This document shows, in pieces, positions 35,823 through 45,935 of a stretch of DNA of 64,000 nt. The position numbers and the translations under genes were made by a program. The notes under the pieces were generated by a model. It saw only the letters and a list, made by a program, of their open reading frames with translations. It had not been told where the DNA came from and did not search any database. The DNA is from Rhizobium sp. Root1203 (GTDB lineage Bacteria > Pseudomonadota > Alphaproteobacteria > Rhizobiales > Rhizobiaceae): the NCBI RefSeq assembly GCF_001424945.1, contig NZ_LMCW01000012.1, forward strand, positions 450,373 to 514,372, written 5' to 3'. Each line of letters starts with the position of its first letter. The stretch's first letter is position 1.

Positions 35823-36425
35823 TCAGAGCTGCGGCCGGAACATTTCGAAGACTTCGCTGCTTTCGCTGTAATCCATGTAGCCCAGGCGAGCCACGGGTCT
35901 TGCAAGCGCCATGTCCAGCCGACCGTTCCGGACGATCGCCTCATCAATGTGAATGGCAACCACCTCGCCGAAAACCATGACATTCTCGGAGGGGTCCCCC
36001 GAGAGCGATTTCGGCTCCAGGATATCGGTTACCTTGCATTCCAGCACCGCGAAGGCTTCCGCCACATAAGGCGCTGCCACGAGTTCGCCACTCTTCGCCG
36101 TGAGGCCGGACAGCGCGAACTCGTCAACGCCGTAGGGCACTGCCGCCGACGAGATATTCATCTGCTCGACAATGTTCCGGCTGACGAAGTTGCAGGTGAA
36201 TTCGCCGGTTTCGGCCGCGTTGCGCTGGCTGTGCTTGCGCCCGCTGGAGGAAAACATCACCAGCTTTGGCCGATCGGAGACGGCGTTGAAGAAGGAATAC
36301 GGCGCGAGATTGAGCGAGCCATCGCTTCCCCGGCTGCCGATCCAGCCGATCGGACGTGGCGACACGATCGCCTTGAAGGGATCATGCGCCAGGCCGTGCC
36401 GGTTTGTGTCGGTGGTGTAGAACAT
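35823..36425 (-). CDS. Flavin reductase family protein
   Basis: A 200-residue FMN-binding split-barrel protein. The N-terminal FKAIVSPRPIGWIGSRG and APYSFFNAVSDRPKLVMFS segments are typical of flavin reductase-like proteins (DIM6/NTAB type). It uses NAD(P)H to reduce flavin or supports a partner oxygenase. The ATG overlaps the stop of the nitroreductase gene by one base, so the two are co-translated and may cooperate in redox metabolism of an unknown substrate. Confidence 0.9.
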   Translation of the reverse strand: MFYTTDTNRHGLAHDPFKAIVSPRPIGWIGSRGSDGSLNLAPYSFFNAVSDRPKLVMFSSSGRKHSQRNAAETGEFTCNFVSRNIVEQMNISSAAVPYGVDEFALSGLTAKSGELVAAPYVAEAFAVLECKVTDILEPKSLSGDPSENVMVFGEVVAIHIDEAIVRNGRLDMALARPVARLGYMDYSESSEVFEMFRPQL

Positions 36426-37009
36426 CAGTCCTCCCCGCCGACCCAGGTCACCGTCTGCGTCAGCTCCGGGCGCGGGCGCTCGATGGCAGGGACAGCAGTC
36501 GAGCCGATATGAATGAAGCCGGCAATTTTCTCCCCAGGCTGGACGCCGAGAACCGGATAGGCGCGCTCATCGTAGGCGAACCATTCGGTGAGCCAGTTGG
36601 CGACCCAGCCATGGGCGTTGGCCGCGAAGATGATGTTCAGGCAGACAGCGCCGGCAGACATCAGTTGCTCCCATTCTGGGATCTTTGTGTGCGGTCCGGC
36701 CTTGCTGACGACGGCGACAACGACGGGCGCACGCGTGAGGCGGGTGCGCTCCACCTGGATCATCTCATCCGACAGATCCGGCTTTGCCGCGAGCGCGAGT
36801 TTCAACAGCTCCTCGCTGATACGGGCACGTTCTTCTCCGCGATAGACGACGAAGCGCCACGGCGCCAGTTTCCCGTGGTCGGGCACGCGCGATGCAAGCC
36901 GCAGAATTTCTTCAATTTCAACCTTTTCGGGACCGGGCTCGGACATCTGGAAGGCAGGGATGGAGCGGCGCACGCCGAGGTAGTCGATCAGCTTGATATC
37001 GGATCTCAT
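36425..37009 (-). CDS. Nitroreductase family protein
   Basis: A 194-residue FMN-dependent oxidoreductase. Visible are the N-terminal RRSIPAF, the flavin-contact [17 protein letters not shown], the acidic-Gln segment and a C-terminal [10 protein letters not shown]. It belongs to the YdjA-like group of small nitroreductases. It precedes the flavin reductase gene with a one-base overlap. The physiological substrate is unknown. Confidence 0.92.
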   Translation of the reverse strand: MRSDIKLIDYLGVRRSIPAFQMSEPGPEKVEIEEILRLASRVPDHGKLAPWRFVVYRGEERARISEELLKLALAAKPDLSDEMIQVERTRLTRAPVVVAVVSKAGPHTKIPEWEQLMSAGAVCLNIIFAANAHGWVANWLTEWFAYDERAYPVLGVQPGEKIAGFIHIGSTAVPAIERPRPELTQTVTWVGGED

Positions 37010-37080
37010 AGGGAAGAAGCTTTCATTTTCGTCGCAGTGTGGGGGATGGGTCTTGAATTTGCCATCGCGTTGGTCTTGAA

Positions 37081-38223
37081 GTGGCCTCTGTGATTTCAGA
37101 TGTCAATTGGTTCACAAAACACATGCTCGGCATTTTGCCTTTCGCGCGCTTGAGTCTTGCCGTGGTGTTGGTCGCCGTGATGCCCCTGGGCGCCGGAGCA
37201 CAAGGCGCCTTTAATGATTTCAAGCAGCTCGACACCACGGCAAAGATGCCGAAACTCAACGCTTTCATCGCGCCGGGAACGACGCCGGAAGGCTCGAAGT
37301 TGCACGCGGTCGCGCTGGAGGCGAAGCTCACCGCAAACGGCGATCCCGTGCAGGACGGCCTGTCCTGGTACGTTTTCAGCCCGATTGCGGGAAATGACGG
37401 CAAGCTGCCGCTGATTGCCAGTTCGCAGGGCGGCTCCGCTGACTTCCAGCTCGCAGCCGGCGACTATTTCGTCAACGTCTCCTTTGGCCGTGCGGGCGTT
37501 ACCCGAAAGCTGACGGTTCCCGAGAGCGGTTCGGTCGAGAAACAGACGATGGTTCTCGAGGCAGGGGGCCTGCTGCTGAACGCGGTGTCGGGCTCCGACA
37601 TGCGCATTCGCCCCGATCAGCTCAGCTTCTCGATCTATTCAGCCGATGTGCGCGAGGACGGCGAGCGCGGACTGGTCATGGCAGATGTGCCACCGAATAC
37701 GGTGGTTCGGCTGAACGCAGGCACCTACCACGTGGTGTCGGAGTATGGCGAAACCAACGCCTCCGTCCGGGCCGACATTCAGGTGGAAGCCGGCAAGCTG
37801 ACGGAAGCGACGATCCAGCACAAGGCCGCGCAGATCACGTTCAAGCTCGTGTCCGAACAGGGAGGCGAAGCGATTGCCGATACGGCGTGGTCGATCCTGA
37901 CGGCGGCGGGCGACAGCGTCGGCGAAAGCGTGAGCGCGTTTCCGACGATGGTGCTTGCGGAGGGCGAATACTCCGCGGTCGCCCGCAACAAGGACAAGAT
38001 CTACCAGCGCGACTTCAAGGTCGAGGCCGGCAAGAATACCGATGTCGAAGTTCTGATGAAGGACGTGCAGCCGGAACAGCCGAGCGCCGCGGCAACGACG
38101 GTGCAGCAGATTCCGCCGGAACAGCAGGGGCAGGCTCAGGCCGACCAACCACAACAGCAGGCACCGCTTCCCTCCTACGATCAGTTGCAGGGCGGCGCAC
38201 CGGGCGGCCAAGACTCCGACTGA
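37081..38223 (+). CDS. Exported protein with Gln/Pro-rich tail
   Basis: A 380-residue protein. GTG 37081 gives an N-terminal extension before a signal-like helix; ATG 37123 ([15 protein letters not shown]) would start directly at the signal peptide, ending GAGA, and is also plausible, as neither has a strong ribosome site. The mature part is beta-rich with repeated carboxypeptidase-regulatory-like modules ([37 protein letters not shown] type). The last 50 residues are Gln/Pro-rich and disordered. Likely periplasmic or outer-surface; function unknown. Confidence 0.78.
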   Translation: MASVISDVNWFTKHMLGILPFARLSLAVVLVAVMPLGAGAQGAFNDFKQLDTTAKMPKLNAFIAPGTTPEGSKLHAVALEAKLTANGDPVQDGLSWYVFSPIAGNDGKLPLIASSQGGSADFQLAAGDYFVNVSFGRAGVTRKLTVPESGSVEKQTMVLEAGGLLLNAVSGSDMRIRPDQLSFSIYSADVREDGERGLVMADVPPNTVVRLNAGTYHVVSEYGETNASVRADIQVEAGKLTEATIQHKAAQITFKLVSEQGGEAIADTAWSILTAAGDSVGESVSAFPTMVLAEGEYSAVARNKDKIYQRDFKVEAGKNTDVEVLMKDVQPEQPSAAATTVQQIPPEQQGQAQADQPQQQAPLPSYDQLQGGAPGGQDSD

Positions 38224-38297
38224 ACGAAGGGGCGCGGCCTAGCCGCTTTTGCCGTCACAGCCTGGTAAAATCATCTTTGCCGTCATGGTCTTCAATC

Positions 38298-38332
38298 GGA
38301 AACGCCCGGTCAGTTCATGACGGGGCGTTTCC
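38298..38332. terminator. Bidirectional terminator
   Basis: Perfect 10-bp arms GGAAACGCCC and GGGCGTTTCC with a 15-nt loop, lying 15 nt from the thrS stop and about 75 nt after the rightward gene. The T-rich side on the plus strand is short (ATTTC). It probably ends both convergent transcripts. Confidence 0.65.
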
Positions 38333-38347
38333 ATTTCAGACGCTGCC

Positions 38348-40336
38348 TCAGGCGGCCTTCGCCTTGCGTGCCTCAGCCTTGCGGCGGACATCCGGCGGGG
38401 TTGCTTCGAGCGACAGGCTCGCGATCGCCTCGTCGAGCGACATCGAGGTCTGTTCCTGGCTGCCGAGACGACGGATGTTGACCGTGCGCTCCTCAGCTTC
38501 CTTCCTGCCGCAGACGATGATCACCGGAACCTTCGTGACCGAATGTTCGCGGACCTTGTAGTTGATCTTCTCGTTGCGGAAGTCGGTCTCGACGTTCAGG
38601 CCGGCGTCGCGCAGCGCTTCGGCAACTTCGGCGCCGTAGCCGTCCGCTTCCGAGGTGATCGTTGCGACGACGATCTGCTGCGGGGAAACCCAAAGCGGCA
38701 GATGGCCGGCGAAGTTCTCGATCAGGATGCCGAGGAAGCGTTCCATCGACCCGCAAATGGCGCGATGGATCATGACGGGCTGCGTCTTTTCGGAGTTGCT
38801 GTCGATGTAGAAGGCACCGAAGCGTTCCGGCAGGTTGAAGTCGACCTGCGTCGTGCCGCACTGCCAATCGCGACCGATAGCGTCCTTCAGCGTATATTCG
38901 AACTTCGGCCCGTAGAACGCGCCCTCGCCCGGCAGTATCCCGGTCTTGATGCGCCCGCCGGACTGTTCCTCGATCTGCTTCAGGACGTCCATCATCACGC
39001 TTTCGGCGCGATCCCAAAGAGCATCGGAGCCGACGCGCTTGTCGGGACGGGTCGAAAGCTTGACGACGATCTCCTTGAAACCGAAGTCTTCGTAGACCGA
39101 AAGGATCAGGTCGTTGATCTTCAGGCATTCGGCCGCCATCTGCTCGTCGGTGCAGAAGATGTGCGCGTCGTCCTGGGTGAAGCCGCGCACGCGCATCAGG
39201 CCGTGCAGAGCGCCCGACGGCTCGTAGCGGTGGACCGTGCCGAATTCCGCCAATCGGATCGGCAGTTCGCGATAGGACTTCAGGCCGTGCTTGAAGATCT
39301 GCACGTGACCGGGGCAGTTCATTGGCTTCAGCGCGAAGACGCGGTCGTCATCGGTGTCGTCTCCGGCAACAGTGACCTTGAACATGTTGTCGCGGTACCA
39401 GCCCCAGTGGCCGGAGGTCTCCCAGAGCGATTTGTCCAGCACCTGCGGCGCGTTGACTTCCTGATAGTCGCCGGCGAGACGGCGACGCATGTACGATGTC
39501 AGCGTCTGGAACATGCGCCAGCCCTTGCCGTGCCAGAAGACGACGCCCGGTCCCTCCTCCTGGAAATGGAACAGGTCCATTTCGCGGCCGAGACGGCGGT
39601 GATCGCGCTTTTCGGCCTCGGCGAGAATGTGCAGGTAGTTGTCGAGGTCAGCCTGTTCGGCAAATGCCGTCCCGTAGATTCGGGTCAGCATCGGATTGTT
39701 GCTGTCGCCACGCCAGTAGGCACCGGCAACCTTCATCAGCTTGAAGGCCGTACCGATCTGGCCCGTCGAGGCCATGTGCGGACCGCGGCAAAGATCGAAC
39801 CAGTCGCCCTGGTAGTAGATCTTCAGATCCTGGCCTTCCGGGATCGCATCGACGAGTTCGACCTTGTACTGCTCGCCCTTGGCGGCAAACACTTCCCTGG
39901 CCTTCTCGCGCGACCATACCTGCTTGGTGAATGGCGCGTTGCGGGCGATGATTTCCTTCATCTTCTTTTCGATCTTCGGCAGATCGTCGGGTGTGAAGGG
40001 CTCGTTCTTGGCGAAGTCGTAGTAAAAGCCGTTCTCGATCACCGGGCCGATCGTGACCTGCGTGCCGGGCCAAAGCTCCTGGACGGCTTCAGCCATGACG
40101 TGTGCCGCGTCATGCCGTATCAACTCCAGCGCGCGACCGTCAGCCCGGGTGATAATCTCGATCTTGCCGTCCGTCACGGGCTCGGACAGGTCGCGCACGG
40201 TGCCGTCGATCGCAATGGCGACGGCCTTCTTGGCAAGCGACTTGGAAATGGATTCTGCGACATCCCTGCCGGTTGCGCCGCCGTCGTAGCTGCGCACGGA
40301 ACCATCGGGAAATGTCAGGGAAACGGATTGGGACAT
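38348..40336 (-). CDS. thrS: Threonyl-tRNA synthetase
   Basis: A 662-residue class II synthetase. The start at ATG 40336 ([10 protein letters not shown]) follows AGGAGAATTC. The protein has an N-terminal TGS domain, an editing domain with [10 protein letters not shown], the catalytic domain with zinc ligands ([10 protein letters not shown] and downstream His), the [17 protein letters not shown] motif, and a C-terminal anticodon-binding domain. Complete and of normal length. No T-box or other leader structure was seen in the 120 bases upstream. Confidence 0.97.
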   Translation of the reverse strand: MSQSVSLTFPDGSVRSYDGGATGRDVAESISKSLAKKAVAIAIDGTVRDLSEPVTDGKIEIITRADGRALELIRHDAAHVMAEAVQELWPGTQVTIGPVIENGFYYDFAKNEPFTPDDLPKIEKKMKEIIARNAPFTKQVWSREKAREVFAAKGEQYKVELVDAIPEGQDLKIYYQGDWFDLCRGPHMASTGQIGTAFKLMKVAGAYWRGDSNNPMLTRIYGTAFAEQADLDNYLHILAEAEKRDHRRLGREMDLFHFQEEGPGVVFWHGKGWRMFQTLTSYMRRRLAGDYQEVNAPQVLDKSLWETSGHWGWYRDNMFKVTVAGDDTDDDRVFALKPMNCPGHVQIFKHGLKSYRELPIRLAEFGTVHRYEPSGALHGLMRVRGFTQDDAHIFCTDEQMAAECLKINDLILSVYEDFGFKEIVVKLSTRPDKRVGSDALWDRAESVMMDVLKQIEEQSGGRIKTGILPGEGAFYGPKFEYTLKDAIGRDWQCGTTQVDFNLPERFGAFYIDSNSEKTQPVMIHRAICGSMERFLGILIENFAGHLPLWVSPQQIVVATITSEADGYGAEVAEALRDAGLNVETDFRNEKINYKVREHSVTKVPVIIVCGRKEAEERTVNIRRLGSQEQTSMSLDEAIASLSLEATPPDVRRKAEARKAKAA

Positions 40337-40459
40337 TTTAGAATTCTCCTTGTCCAGTCCCGCCAACGAATGCGGGTGGTTGCAATGAAGCGCTTCGTCC
40401 GCACGAATGCGCCGCCGCCTGATAGCCAGATTTGCTGCTCTAGTAAAGAAAAAGACGGC

Positions 40460-41011
40460 TCAGCGAAGCATTTCCGCGAGCCCGCGAACCGTATTCCAGT
40501 TGCGCAGCGTACCGACCCCCATGCGCTTCGTCGTCAGTGCGGACAGCAGCCTCCATTCGCTGGGCCTGCCGGCAAAGTCGATCCAGAGATCGCCGCTCGA
40601 TATCGCCAGGCGTTGACTGGCATAGGCGTATTTCCGGAGCGCATCGAGAGCCGAGCGGTCGAGCGGATTGCGCATAACGCGCACGATGACCTGGCTGCCC
40701 TCGCCTTCCGGAAACGGATTGGCCTTGGCAAGATCCAGCCAGTCTGCGCCGCTGCGAACGACGATATCCACCGGCTTGCCGAATTTCTCCCTGAAGGCGG
40801 CTTCGAGTTTCGCCTCTATTTCGCCCGCCGGCGCGGCGGTCGCCTCGAAGATTATGTTGCCGGTCGAGACCAATGTGCGGGGATTGCTGTATCCGACCCC
40901 TTCCGCCATGTCGCGAAGGTCGGACATGACGACGCGCCGACCGGGCGCGAGGACGATGCTGTGCAGGAGCGCGACGTAGGATACCACGCCCTTAGCCCGC
41001 CTTGCGCCCAA
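40460..41011 (-). CDS. DUF1697 domain-containing protein
   Basis: A 183-residue protein that fits the DUF1697 family. Visible parts are YVALLHSIVLAPGRRVVMSDLR, GNIIFEA, KLEAAFREKFG and VVRSGADWLDL, typical of this family. Function is not known. It overlaps the upstream yidD gene by 20 nt at 40992-41011, so the two are probably expressed together. No signal peptide. Confidence 0.85.
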   Translation of the reverse strand: MGARRAKGVVSYVALLHSIVLAPGRRVVMSDLRDMAEGVGYSNPRTLVSTGNIIFEATAAPAGEIEAKLEAAFREKFGKPVDIVVRSGADWLDLAKANPFPEGEGSQVIVRVMRNPLDRSALDALRKYAYASQRLAISSGDLWIDFAGRPSEWRLLSALTTKRMGVGTLRNWNTVRGLAEMLR

Positions 41012-41393
41012 GCGCCAGGTAACGCCATGGCGTCCACCAATGAAGGCGCTCGCCGAGGTGCTCGGGCACGGGATCGAGGCCGCTGGTGCCGCCCGGTCCG
41101 CAGCGCCCGACGCGGAACAGCGTCATCCATCCGCCGCTCCAGAGGCCGTAGCGCGCGATCGCCTCATAGCCGTATTCGGAGCAGGTGGGAATGTGCCGGC
41201 AGGAATTGCCGATGAAGCCTGACAACGTCAGCTGATAGGTCCTGATGATCCCCATGCCGAGCAGTCGATCGGGGGTCTTGCGGAATGGCCCGGAATAGTT
41301 GCGTGACCGCCGCAGGGGATTTTGCCGGGGCGACCCGGCCGCTCCTCCCTCATCCTCCGGATCGTCGTGGTGTATGGAACAGAATTCGCACAT
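40992..41393 (-). CDS. yidD: Membrane protein insertion efficiency factor YidD
   Basis: A 133-residue protein. The conserved YidD core lies at about residues 50-125: YQLTLSGFIGNSCRHIPTCS, then YGYEAIARYG, GGWMTLFRVGRCGPGG and GLDPVP. The cysteines are conserved in the family. YidD sits at the membrane near YidC and helps insertion. The N-terminal 45 residues are an extension with a Cys pair, common in rhizobia. The gene lies between the Fe-S scaffold-like gene and DUF1697. Confidence 0.93.
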   Translation of the reverse strand: MCEFCSIHHDDPEDEGGAAGSPRQNPLRRSRNYSGPFRKTPDRLLGMGIIRTYQLTLSGFIGNSCRHIPTCSEYGYEAIARYGLWSGGWMTLFRVGRCGPGGTSGLDPVPEHLGERLHWWTPWRYLALGRKAG

Positions 41394-41405
41394 CGCTCGC
41401 GTCGC

Positions 41406-41852
41406 TCAAGCCCCGACGGTCTCGATACGCCTGGCTTCGATCTGGCCGATGGCGTCGACGACGGCGTCAAAGGTCAGCATGGTCGAGGCGTGGCGCGCCT
41501 TGTACTCCTTGACCGGGCGCAAATAGCGCATCTCCTCGAACCGGCCGTTCGGTCCCTCGCCGTCGGCCTTGAGCATCGCGAGCATATCCTCGCGGGCTTT
41601 GCGCAGTTCGTCCGAGGTGGCGCCGATGACGTGACGCGCCATGATCGAGGAGGACGCCTGCCCAAGCGCGCAGGCTTTCACGTCGTGGGCAAAGGCGCTG
41701 ACCGTGTCGCCATCCATCTTGAGCCAGATCCTGACCTTGGACCCACAGAGCTTGGAGTGTGCCTGGGCACTGGCATCCGCATCCTCCAAACTGCCAATGA
41801 GCGGAATATTCCCGGCAAATTCGATGATTTTGCTGTTATAGATGTCGTCCAT
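41406..41852 (-). CDS. Iron-sulfur scaffold-like protein (NifU_N/SufU type)
   Basis: A 148-residue protein starting at ATG 41852 (MDDIYNSKIIEFAGNIP). The NifU_N fold is clear, with C36 in KLCGSK and C61 in KACALGQASSS. The third cysteine of IscU/SufU, expected around residue 121-124, is absent; the segment reads ARHASTML. It may therefore bind clusters differently or serve another role. It lies next to yidD on the same strand, 12 nt apart. I recall the same neighbourhood with folE and hisI in other rhizobia. Confidence 0.85.
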   Translation of the reverse strand: MDDIYNSKIIEFAGNIPLIGSLEDADASAQAHSKLCGSKVRIWLKMDGDTVSAFAHDVKACALGQASSSIMARHVIGATSDELRKAREDMLAMLKADGEGPNGRFEEMRYLRPVKEYKARHASTMLTFDAVVDAIGQIEARRIETVGA

Positions 41853-42156
41853 TGTGGATTCCGCTCCAGGATTCATGCGGATCGGCGTCTCGCTCGTCAT
41901 TGTAGCACAAACAAAAACACAGCGTGTCGTGCTGGGAGACTTACATAGAGAGGCCGTTATCCTATATGTATGTCGTTCGAAGGCCATAAAAATGCAATGG
42001 CCTCGTGTAAGTTTGATTGGGAAACCGTGCCGGAAGGGCCGCAATTCAAGCCCTGAAAGCCCCGGAGCCTGCCAAAGGTGCACAATTCCCGTAAATGGGA
42101 TTGCCAGTGGCTAGTCCGAGATTCGATCCGCGGTGCGGATCAGGAGACAGTTGCAT
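41853..42156. other. Divergent promoter region, no gene
   Basis: These 304 bases between the scaffold-like gene and folE show no credible coding frame. It holds the promoters of both directions. A weak inverted repeat AGGCCA/TGGCCT occurs at 41981-42003. No sigma consensus or riboswitch could be recognised. Confidence 0.4.
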
Positions 42157-42771
42157 ATGGACGCCATCGTAAAGAATTTTCCGCAGACCGCGCTCGATTC
42201 CGGCCGCCCGAGCCAAAAGGAAGCCGAGGACGCCGTTCGGACCCTGCTTCGCTGGGCAGGCGACGATCCGTCGCGCGAAGGTCTGCTCGACACGCCTGCG
42301 CGCGTCGCCAAGTCGTATCGGGAACTCTTCGCCGGCTACGACATGGACGCCGAGGATGTGCTCGGCCGTACCTTCGAAGAAGTTGCCGGCTATGACGACA
42401 TGGTCCTCGTCAGGGATATTCCATTCTTCTCGCATTGTGAGCACCACATGGTACCGATCATCGGCAAGGCGCATGTCGCCTATATGCCCGACGGCAAGGT
42501 GCTCGGGCTTTCCAAGATCGCCCGCGTTGTCGAAATCTACGGTCGTCGCCTGCAGACACAGGAAACCATGACCGCGCAGATCGCCAGGGCGATCGACGAC
42601 ACGCTGGCGCCGCGCGGCGTTGCGGTGCTGATCGAGGCCGAGCACATGTGCATGGCGATGCGCGGTGTGCAAAAGCAAGGTTCGACCACATTGACGACAA
42701 CCTTTACTGGAATCTTTAAGACTGAGCCGGCTGACCAAGCCCGATTCATGACAATGGTGAGGAGCCGCTGA
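42157..42771 (+). CDS. folE: GTP cyclohydrolase I
   Basis: A 204-residue enzyme making dihydroneopterin triphosphate from GTP, the first step of folate synthesis. Start at ATG 42157 ([10 protein letters not shown]) behind AGGAG; a GTG 24 nt upstream is less likely. Family motifs are [11 protein letters not shown], zinc and catalytic residues in [21 protein letters not shown], and [11 protein letters not shown]. Complete and of normal length. hisI follows 28 nt downstream, so the two may share a transcript. Confidence 0.97.
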   Translation: MDAIVKNFPQTALDSGRPSQKEAEDAVRTLLRWAGDDPSREGLLDTPARVAKSYRELFAGYDMDAEDVLGRTFEEVAGYDDMVLVRDIPFFSHCEHHMVPIIGKAHVAYMPDGKVLGLSKIARVVEIYGRRLQTQETMTAQIARAIDDTLAPRGVAVLIEAEHMCMAMRGVQKQGSTTLTTTFTGIFKTEPADQARFMTMVRSR

Positions 42772-42799
42772 TCCCGGCTTAGCTTAAGAAAGCCGCGAT

Positions 42800-43255
42800 A
42801 TGCCCTTTGCCTTCAATGCGCCCTCAGAAGACAAATCCGAACTCGAGGATGCAGGCGATTTCACGCCCCGCTTTGACGACCGCGGCCTCATCACCGCGAT
42901 CGTGACCGATGCGCACGACGGCGAATTGCTGATGGTGGCGCATATGAACGCACAGGCGCTGGCGCTGACCATCCAGACCAAGAAGGCCCACTATTTCAGC
43001 CGCTCGCGTGGCAAGCTCTGGATAAAGGGCGAAACATCGGGAAACATTCAGACTGTCAAGGAAATCCGAACGGACTGCGACCAAGATGCGATATGGCTCA
43101 AGGTCGAGGTCGCCGGTCACGACGCCACCTGTCACACCGGCCGCCGCTCCTGCTTCTACCGGACCATCAATCTCGAGGATGGGAAGCCCATGCTTGAGAT
43201 AGCGGATGACGAATTGCAGTTCGATCCGCACGAAATTTACGGAAAAGATCCTTAA
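42800..43255 (+). CDS. hisI: Phosphoribosyl-AMP cyclohydrolase
   Basis: A 151-residue histidine-synthesis enzyme that opens the adenine ring of PR-AMP. The metal site [13 protein letters not shown], the Cys in [10 protein letters not shown] and the [15 protein letters not shown] segment are present. It is the stand-alone HisI form without the PRA-PH domain, as usual in alphaproteobacteria. It follows folE closely. Length is normal. Confidence 0.97.
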   Translation: MPFAFNAPSEDKSELEDAGDFTPRFDDRGLITAIVTDAHDGELLMVAHMNAQALALTIQTKKAHYFSRSRGKLWIKGETSGNIQTVKEIRTDCDQDAIWLKVEVAGHDATCHTGRRSCFYRTINLEDGKPMLEIADDELQFDPHEIYGKDP

Positions 43256-43367
43256 ATGCCGAAATCTGTCTCTTTTTGAACCGGAATCGGCGGCCATATA
43301 CCAATTTGAAAGGGAAACGGGACACTAATCTAGGCACCTGAGTGTTCCGCCAGGGAGGGAGCGAGCC

Positions 43368-44336
43368 ATGTTGACCTGGAGTTTGAACCGTCAAAGCTCC
43401 GAGACGGGCATTTCAGACTCCGGCACTCCTTCATCCCCCGATATGAAGCCGCTGCCTCCACCACCCGCTCCGAAATTTCCCAAGCTTGCCCTCGCCCTTG
43501 GCGGCGGCGCAGCGCGAGGCTGGGCACATATCGGTGTACTGCGCGCGCTCGACGAGGCGGGCATCGAGATTGGCATGGTGGCCGGCACGTCAATCGGTGC
43601 GCTGGTCGGCGGCTGCTATCTCGCCGGTAAACTTGACGAACTTGAGACCTTCGCCCGGTCGCTGACGATGCGCCGTATTGCAAGCCTGCTCGATCTGACG
43701 ATCGGCGGCAGCGGCCTCTTCGGAGGCATGCGGCTGACGAAGCGCATGCAGGAGCATCTGGAAGGCTTGAACGTCGAGGATCTCGACCGCCCTTTCGTCG
43801 CCGTCGCGGCGGAGGTGAACACCGGGCACGAGGTGTGGATCGCAAACGGCTCCCTCATCACGGCGCTGCGCGCATCCTATGCGCTGCCGGGCATCTTCGA
43901 GCCGATCCGCAGCAATCACCGCACGCTGGTCGATGGGGCGCTCGTCAATCCAGTTCCAGTCTCGGTCTGCCGTGCGTACGAGCAGCCGCTCGTGGTCGCC
44001 GTCAATCTCAACTATGACATCTACGGGCGTTCCGCCGTCGTGCGACACAACGCCAGCCTGACGCCGTCGGAAGTCCAGAAGCAGGAACACGCGCCCTACG
44101 CCAAGCTCGGAATGACGGGTGTGATGGTGCAGGCGTTCAACATCATCCAGGACAGGATCGCGCGCGCGCGCCTTGCCGGCGATCCGCCGGATATTTCGCT
44201 TCAGCCACGCCTTGGCGATATCGGTCTCTCGGAATTTCACCGTGCCGGGGAAGCCATCGAGCGCGGCTACGAGGAAACGAAGGCGCGGCTCCCGGAACTG
44301 AAGCGGATGCAGGAATTGTTCGCCGGCTCCAGCTGA
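43368..44336 (+). CDS. Patatin-like phospholipase (RssA-like)
   Basis: A 322-residue serine hydrolase. The glycine-rich oxyanion motif ALGGGAARG is followed by the nucleophile in AGTSIGAL and the catalytic Asp in VDGALVNP. These define the patatin/RssA fold. The first 35 residues are a Pro/Ser-rich segment. It should hydrolyse lipid acyl esters, probably at the inner membrane; the physiological substrate is unknown. It converges with the CBS gene. Confidence 0.9.
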   Translation: MLTWSLNRQSSETGISDSGTPSSPDMKPLPPPPAPKFPKLALALGGGAARGWAHIGVLRALDEAGIEIGMVAGTSIGALVGGCYLAGKLDELETFARSLTMRRIASLLDLTIGGSGLFGGMRLTKRMQEHLEGLNVEDLDRPFVAVAAEVNTGHEVWIANGSLITALRASYALPGIFEPIRSNHRTLVDGALVNPVPVSVCRAYEQPLVVAVNLNYDIYGRSAVVRHNASLTPSEVQKQEHAPYAKLGMTGVMVQAFNIIQDRIARARLAGDPPDISLQPRLGDIGLSEFHRAGEAIERGYEETKARLPELKRMQELFAGSS

Positions 44337-44351
44337 CGAGCCGGCGGTTTC

Positions 44352-44786
44352 CTAGCCTGCGATGTACGCTTTGATTTCCTCTGCCTCGCGTTCGACCTCG
44401 GCGATGCGCGTCTTGACCACGTCACCGATCGAGATGATGCCGCCAAGTTTGCCGTTGGCTTCGACAGGCACATGGCGGAAGCGACGGCTGGTCATCAGCT
44501 CCATGAGTTCGTTGACCGTCGTCGCCTCGTTGCAGCGATAGACCTTCGAGGTCATGACCGAGGCAACCGATTGATCGAGGCATGCTGCGCCCGCCTTGGC
44601 GATGGCATGAACGACGTCGCGCTCCGTAAATATTCCCGAAATCTTGTTCTCCATCCCGACGATGACGATGGCGCCGATCTTCTTCTTGCTGAGAATCACG
44701 GCCGCTTCCGAAACGGTTGTGTTCGGGCCGGCAGTGACGACGTCCCTGCCCTTTCCATCGAGTATGGCTTTGACTGTGTTGGACAT
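44352..44786 (-). CDS. CBS domain-containing protein
   Basis: A 144-residue protein made of a pair of CBS domains (residues about 8-65 and 75-130). Each shows the DVV / FRHVPV-type core, for example SGIFTERDVVHAI and RFRHVPVEANGKLGGIISIGDVV. Such pairs bind adenosyl nucleotides. A strong AGGAGG sits before ATG 44786. No partner domain is fused; the target is unknown. The rhomboid gene is 99 nt upstream on the same strand. Confidence 0.92.
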   Translation of the reverse strand: MSNTVKAILDGKGRDVVTAGPNTTVSEAAVILSKKKIGAIVIVGMENKISGIFTERDVVHAIAKAGAACLDQSVASVMTSKVYRCNEATTVNELMELMTSRRFRHVPVEANGKLGGIISIGDVVKTRIAEVEREAEEIKAYIAG

Positions 44787-44885
44787 TTTAACCTCCTATG
44801 TCGAAAGCGAAATACTTCAGCTGATCACAGGCATCCGCGGCGGTCTCTCCTCCCAACGCGGATCAGGTCGAATGGTGCACTTCAA

Positions 44886-45656
44886 TCATCCGGATTGCAA
44901 CATATCCGATTCCTCGGGCAATCCCGGCATCTCCGGCGGGCGTTTGTCGAAAAGATCAAAGAGGAAGAAGCCGAAAACGAAGCCGCCTATGTGGGCATCC
45001 CAGGCGATCGGTTGGGAACTATCGCCCAGAAGCGGGACGCCAACTGCAATCAGGATATTGCCGACGAACCAGAACAGCATGAACATCACGACGGTCCGGC
45101 TGCGAAACGCCTGCGGAATCGAAAGCCGCGGATTGAGGTGGGCTGGTCTCTGCACGCGCCGTTCCGGCGGGAATGCAAAGCGGCATGCTGCCCCCATCAA
45201 TCCGGAAATAACCCCCGAGGCTCCGATCAGGACGGTCGGGTCGCCCCAGTTCAATCCGGCATGAAGTGCCGCGGAGGCGATTGCCGACAACACCCAGAAC
45301 AGAAGATAGCGGAAGGTACCGATCCTGCGGGCAACCGGTGTCCCGAAGGCCATCAGCCAGAGGCCGTTGAACAGGATATGTTCGATGCTGCCATGAAGCA
45401 GCGAATAGGTGATCGGCGTCCAGAACAGCTGCGGCCCCTGCTCGGAAAGCGACGTTGCATAGCGCAGCGGAATGAAGCCGAAATTGAAAAACAGCCAATC
45501 GACGAGGTTATCCGAAAGCACGAGGGCCTGCACCGCATAGACGACCGCCACCAACCCAAGCGATGCCAGCACGACGCCGGGAAGATTGAAAACGGGCGTT
45601 CTCGGAGGCTTCGCCTGTGGACCCATGGCCGTTTCCGGGGCGAGCGAATCGTCCAT
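44886..45656 (-). CDS. Rhomboid family intramembrane serine protease
   Basis: A 256-residue protein. ATG 45656 (MDDSLAPETAMG) is chosen because GAGG lies 6 nt upstream. It has six membrane helices with the rhomboid signature: HGSIEHILFNGLWLMAFG in helix 2, the catalytic Ser S147 in GASGVISG and H222 in AWDAHIGGF. Both catalytic residues are intact. It cleaves membrane proteins within the inner membrane; substrates are unknown. It may share a transcript with the CBS gene downstream. Confidence 0.92.
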   Translation of the reverse strand: MDDSLAPETAMGPQAKPPRTPVFNLPGVVLASLGLVAVVYAVQALVLSDNLVDWLFFNFGFIPLRYATSLSEQGPQLFWTPITYSLLHGSIEHILFNGLWLMAFGTPVARRIGTFRYLLFWVLSAIASAALHAGLNWGDPTVLIGASGVISGLMGAACRFAFPPERRVQRPAHLNPRLSIPQAFRSRTVVMFMLFWFVGNILIAVGVPLLGDSSQPIAWDAHIGGFVFGFFLFDLFDKRPPEMPGLPEESDMLQSG

Positions 45657-45935
45657 CTCAATCCTCATTTGACAAGGTGACAGGCTTACAGGACGAAGGA
45701 TCAAAAAAAAAGCCGCTCGGCATAGAGCCGAACGGCGCGCCGAGCGCCCCCGAGAATGACCCCGTGCCCGAGCAATCTGTGCTGAACTTCCCGATCAGGA
45801 AGCGATGAGGAGATAGTCGCACGGTGGCCGCGCCCGCTCAACCGAAACCATTCTTTAACCTTAACGCCTCTCGTCTGGCACGAAATACGCATGGAGTACT
45901 CAAAGGCGACCGGGACGGGCGCAGCTTGAACCAGA

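Noticed and set aside
40337..40459. T-box or other riboswitch upstream of thrS
   Set aside because: The leader is short and shows no T-box features; T-boxes are also not expected in this group.
38543..41215. An 890-residue plus-strand frame over thrS, DUF1697 and yidD
   Set aside because: Antisense of three supported genes, with no recognisable domain.
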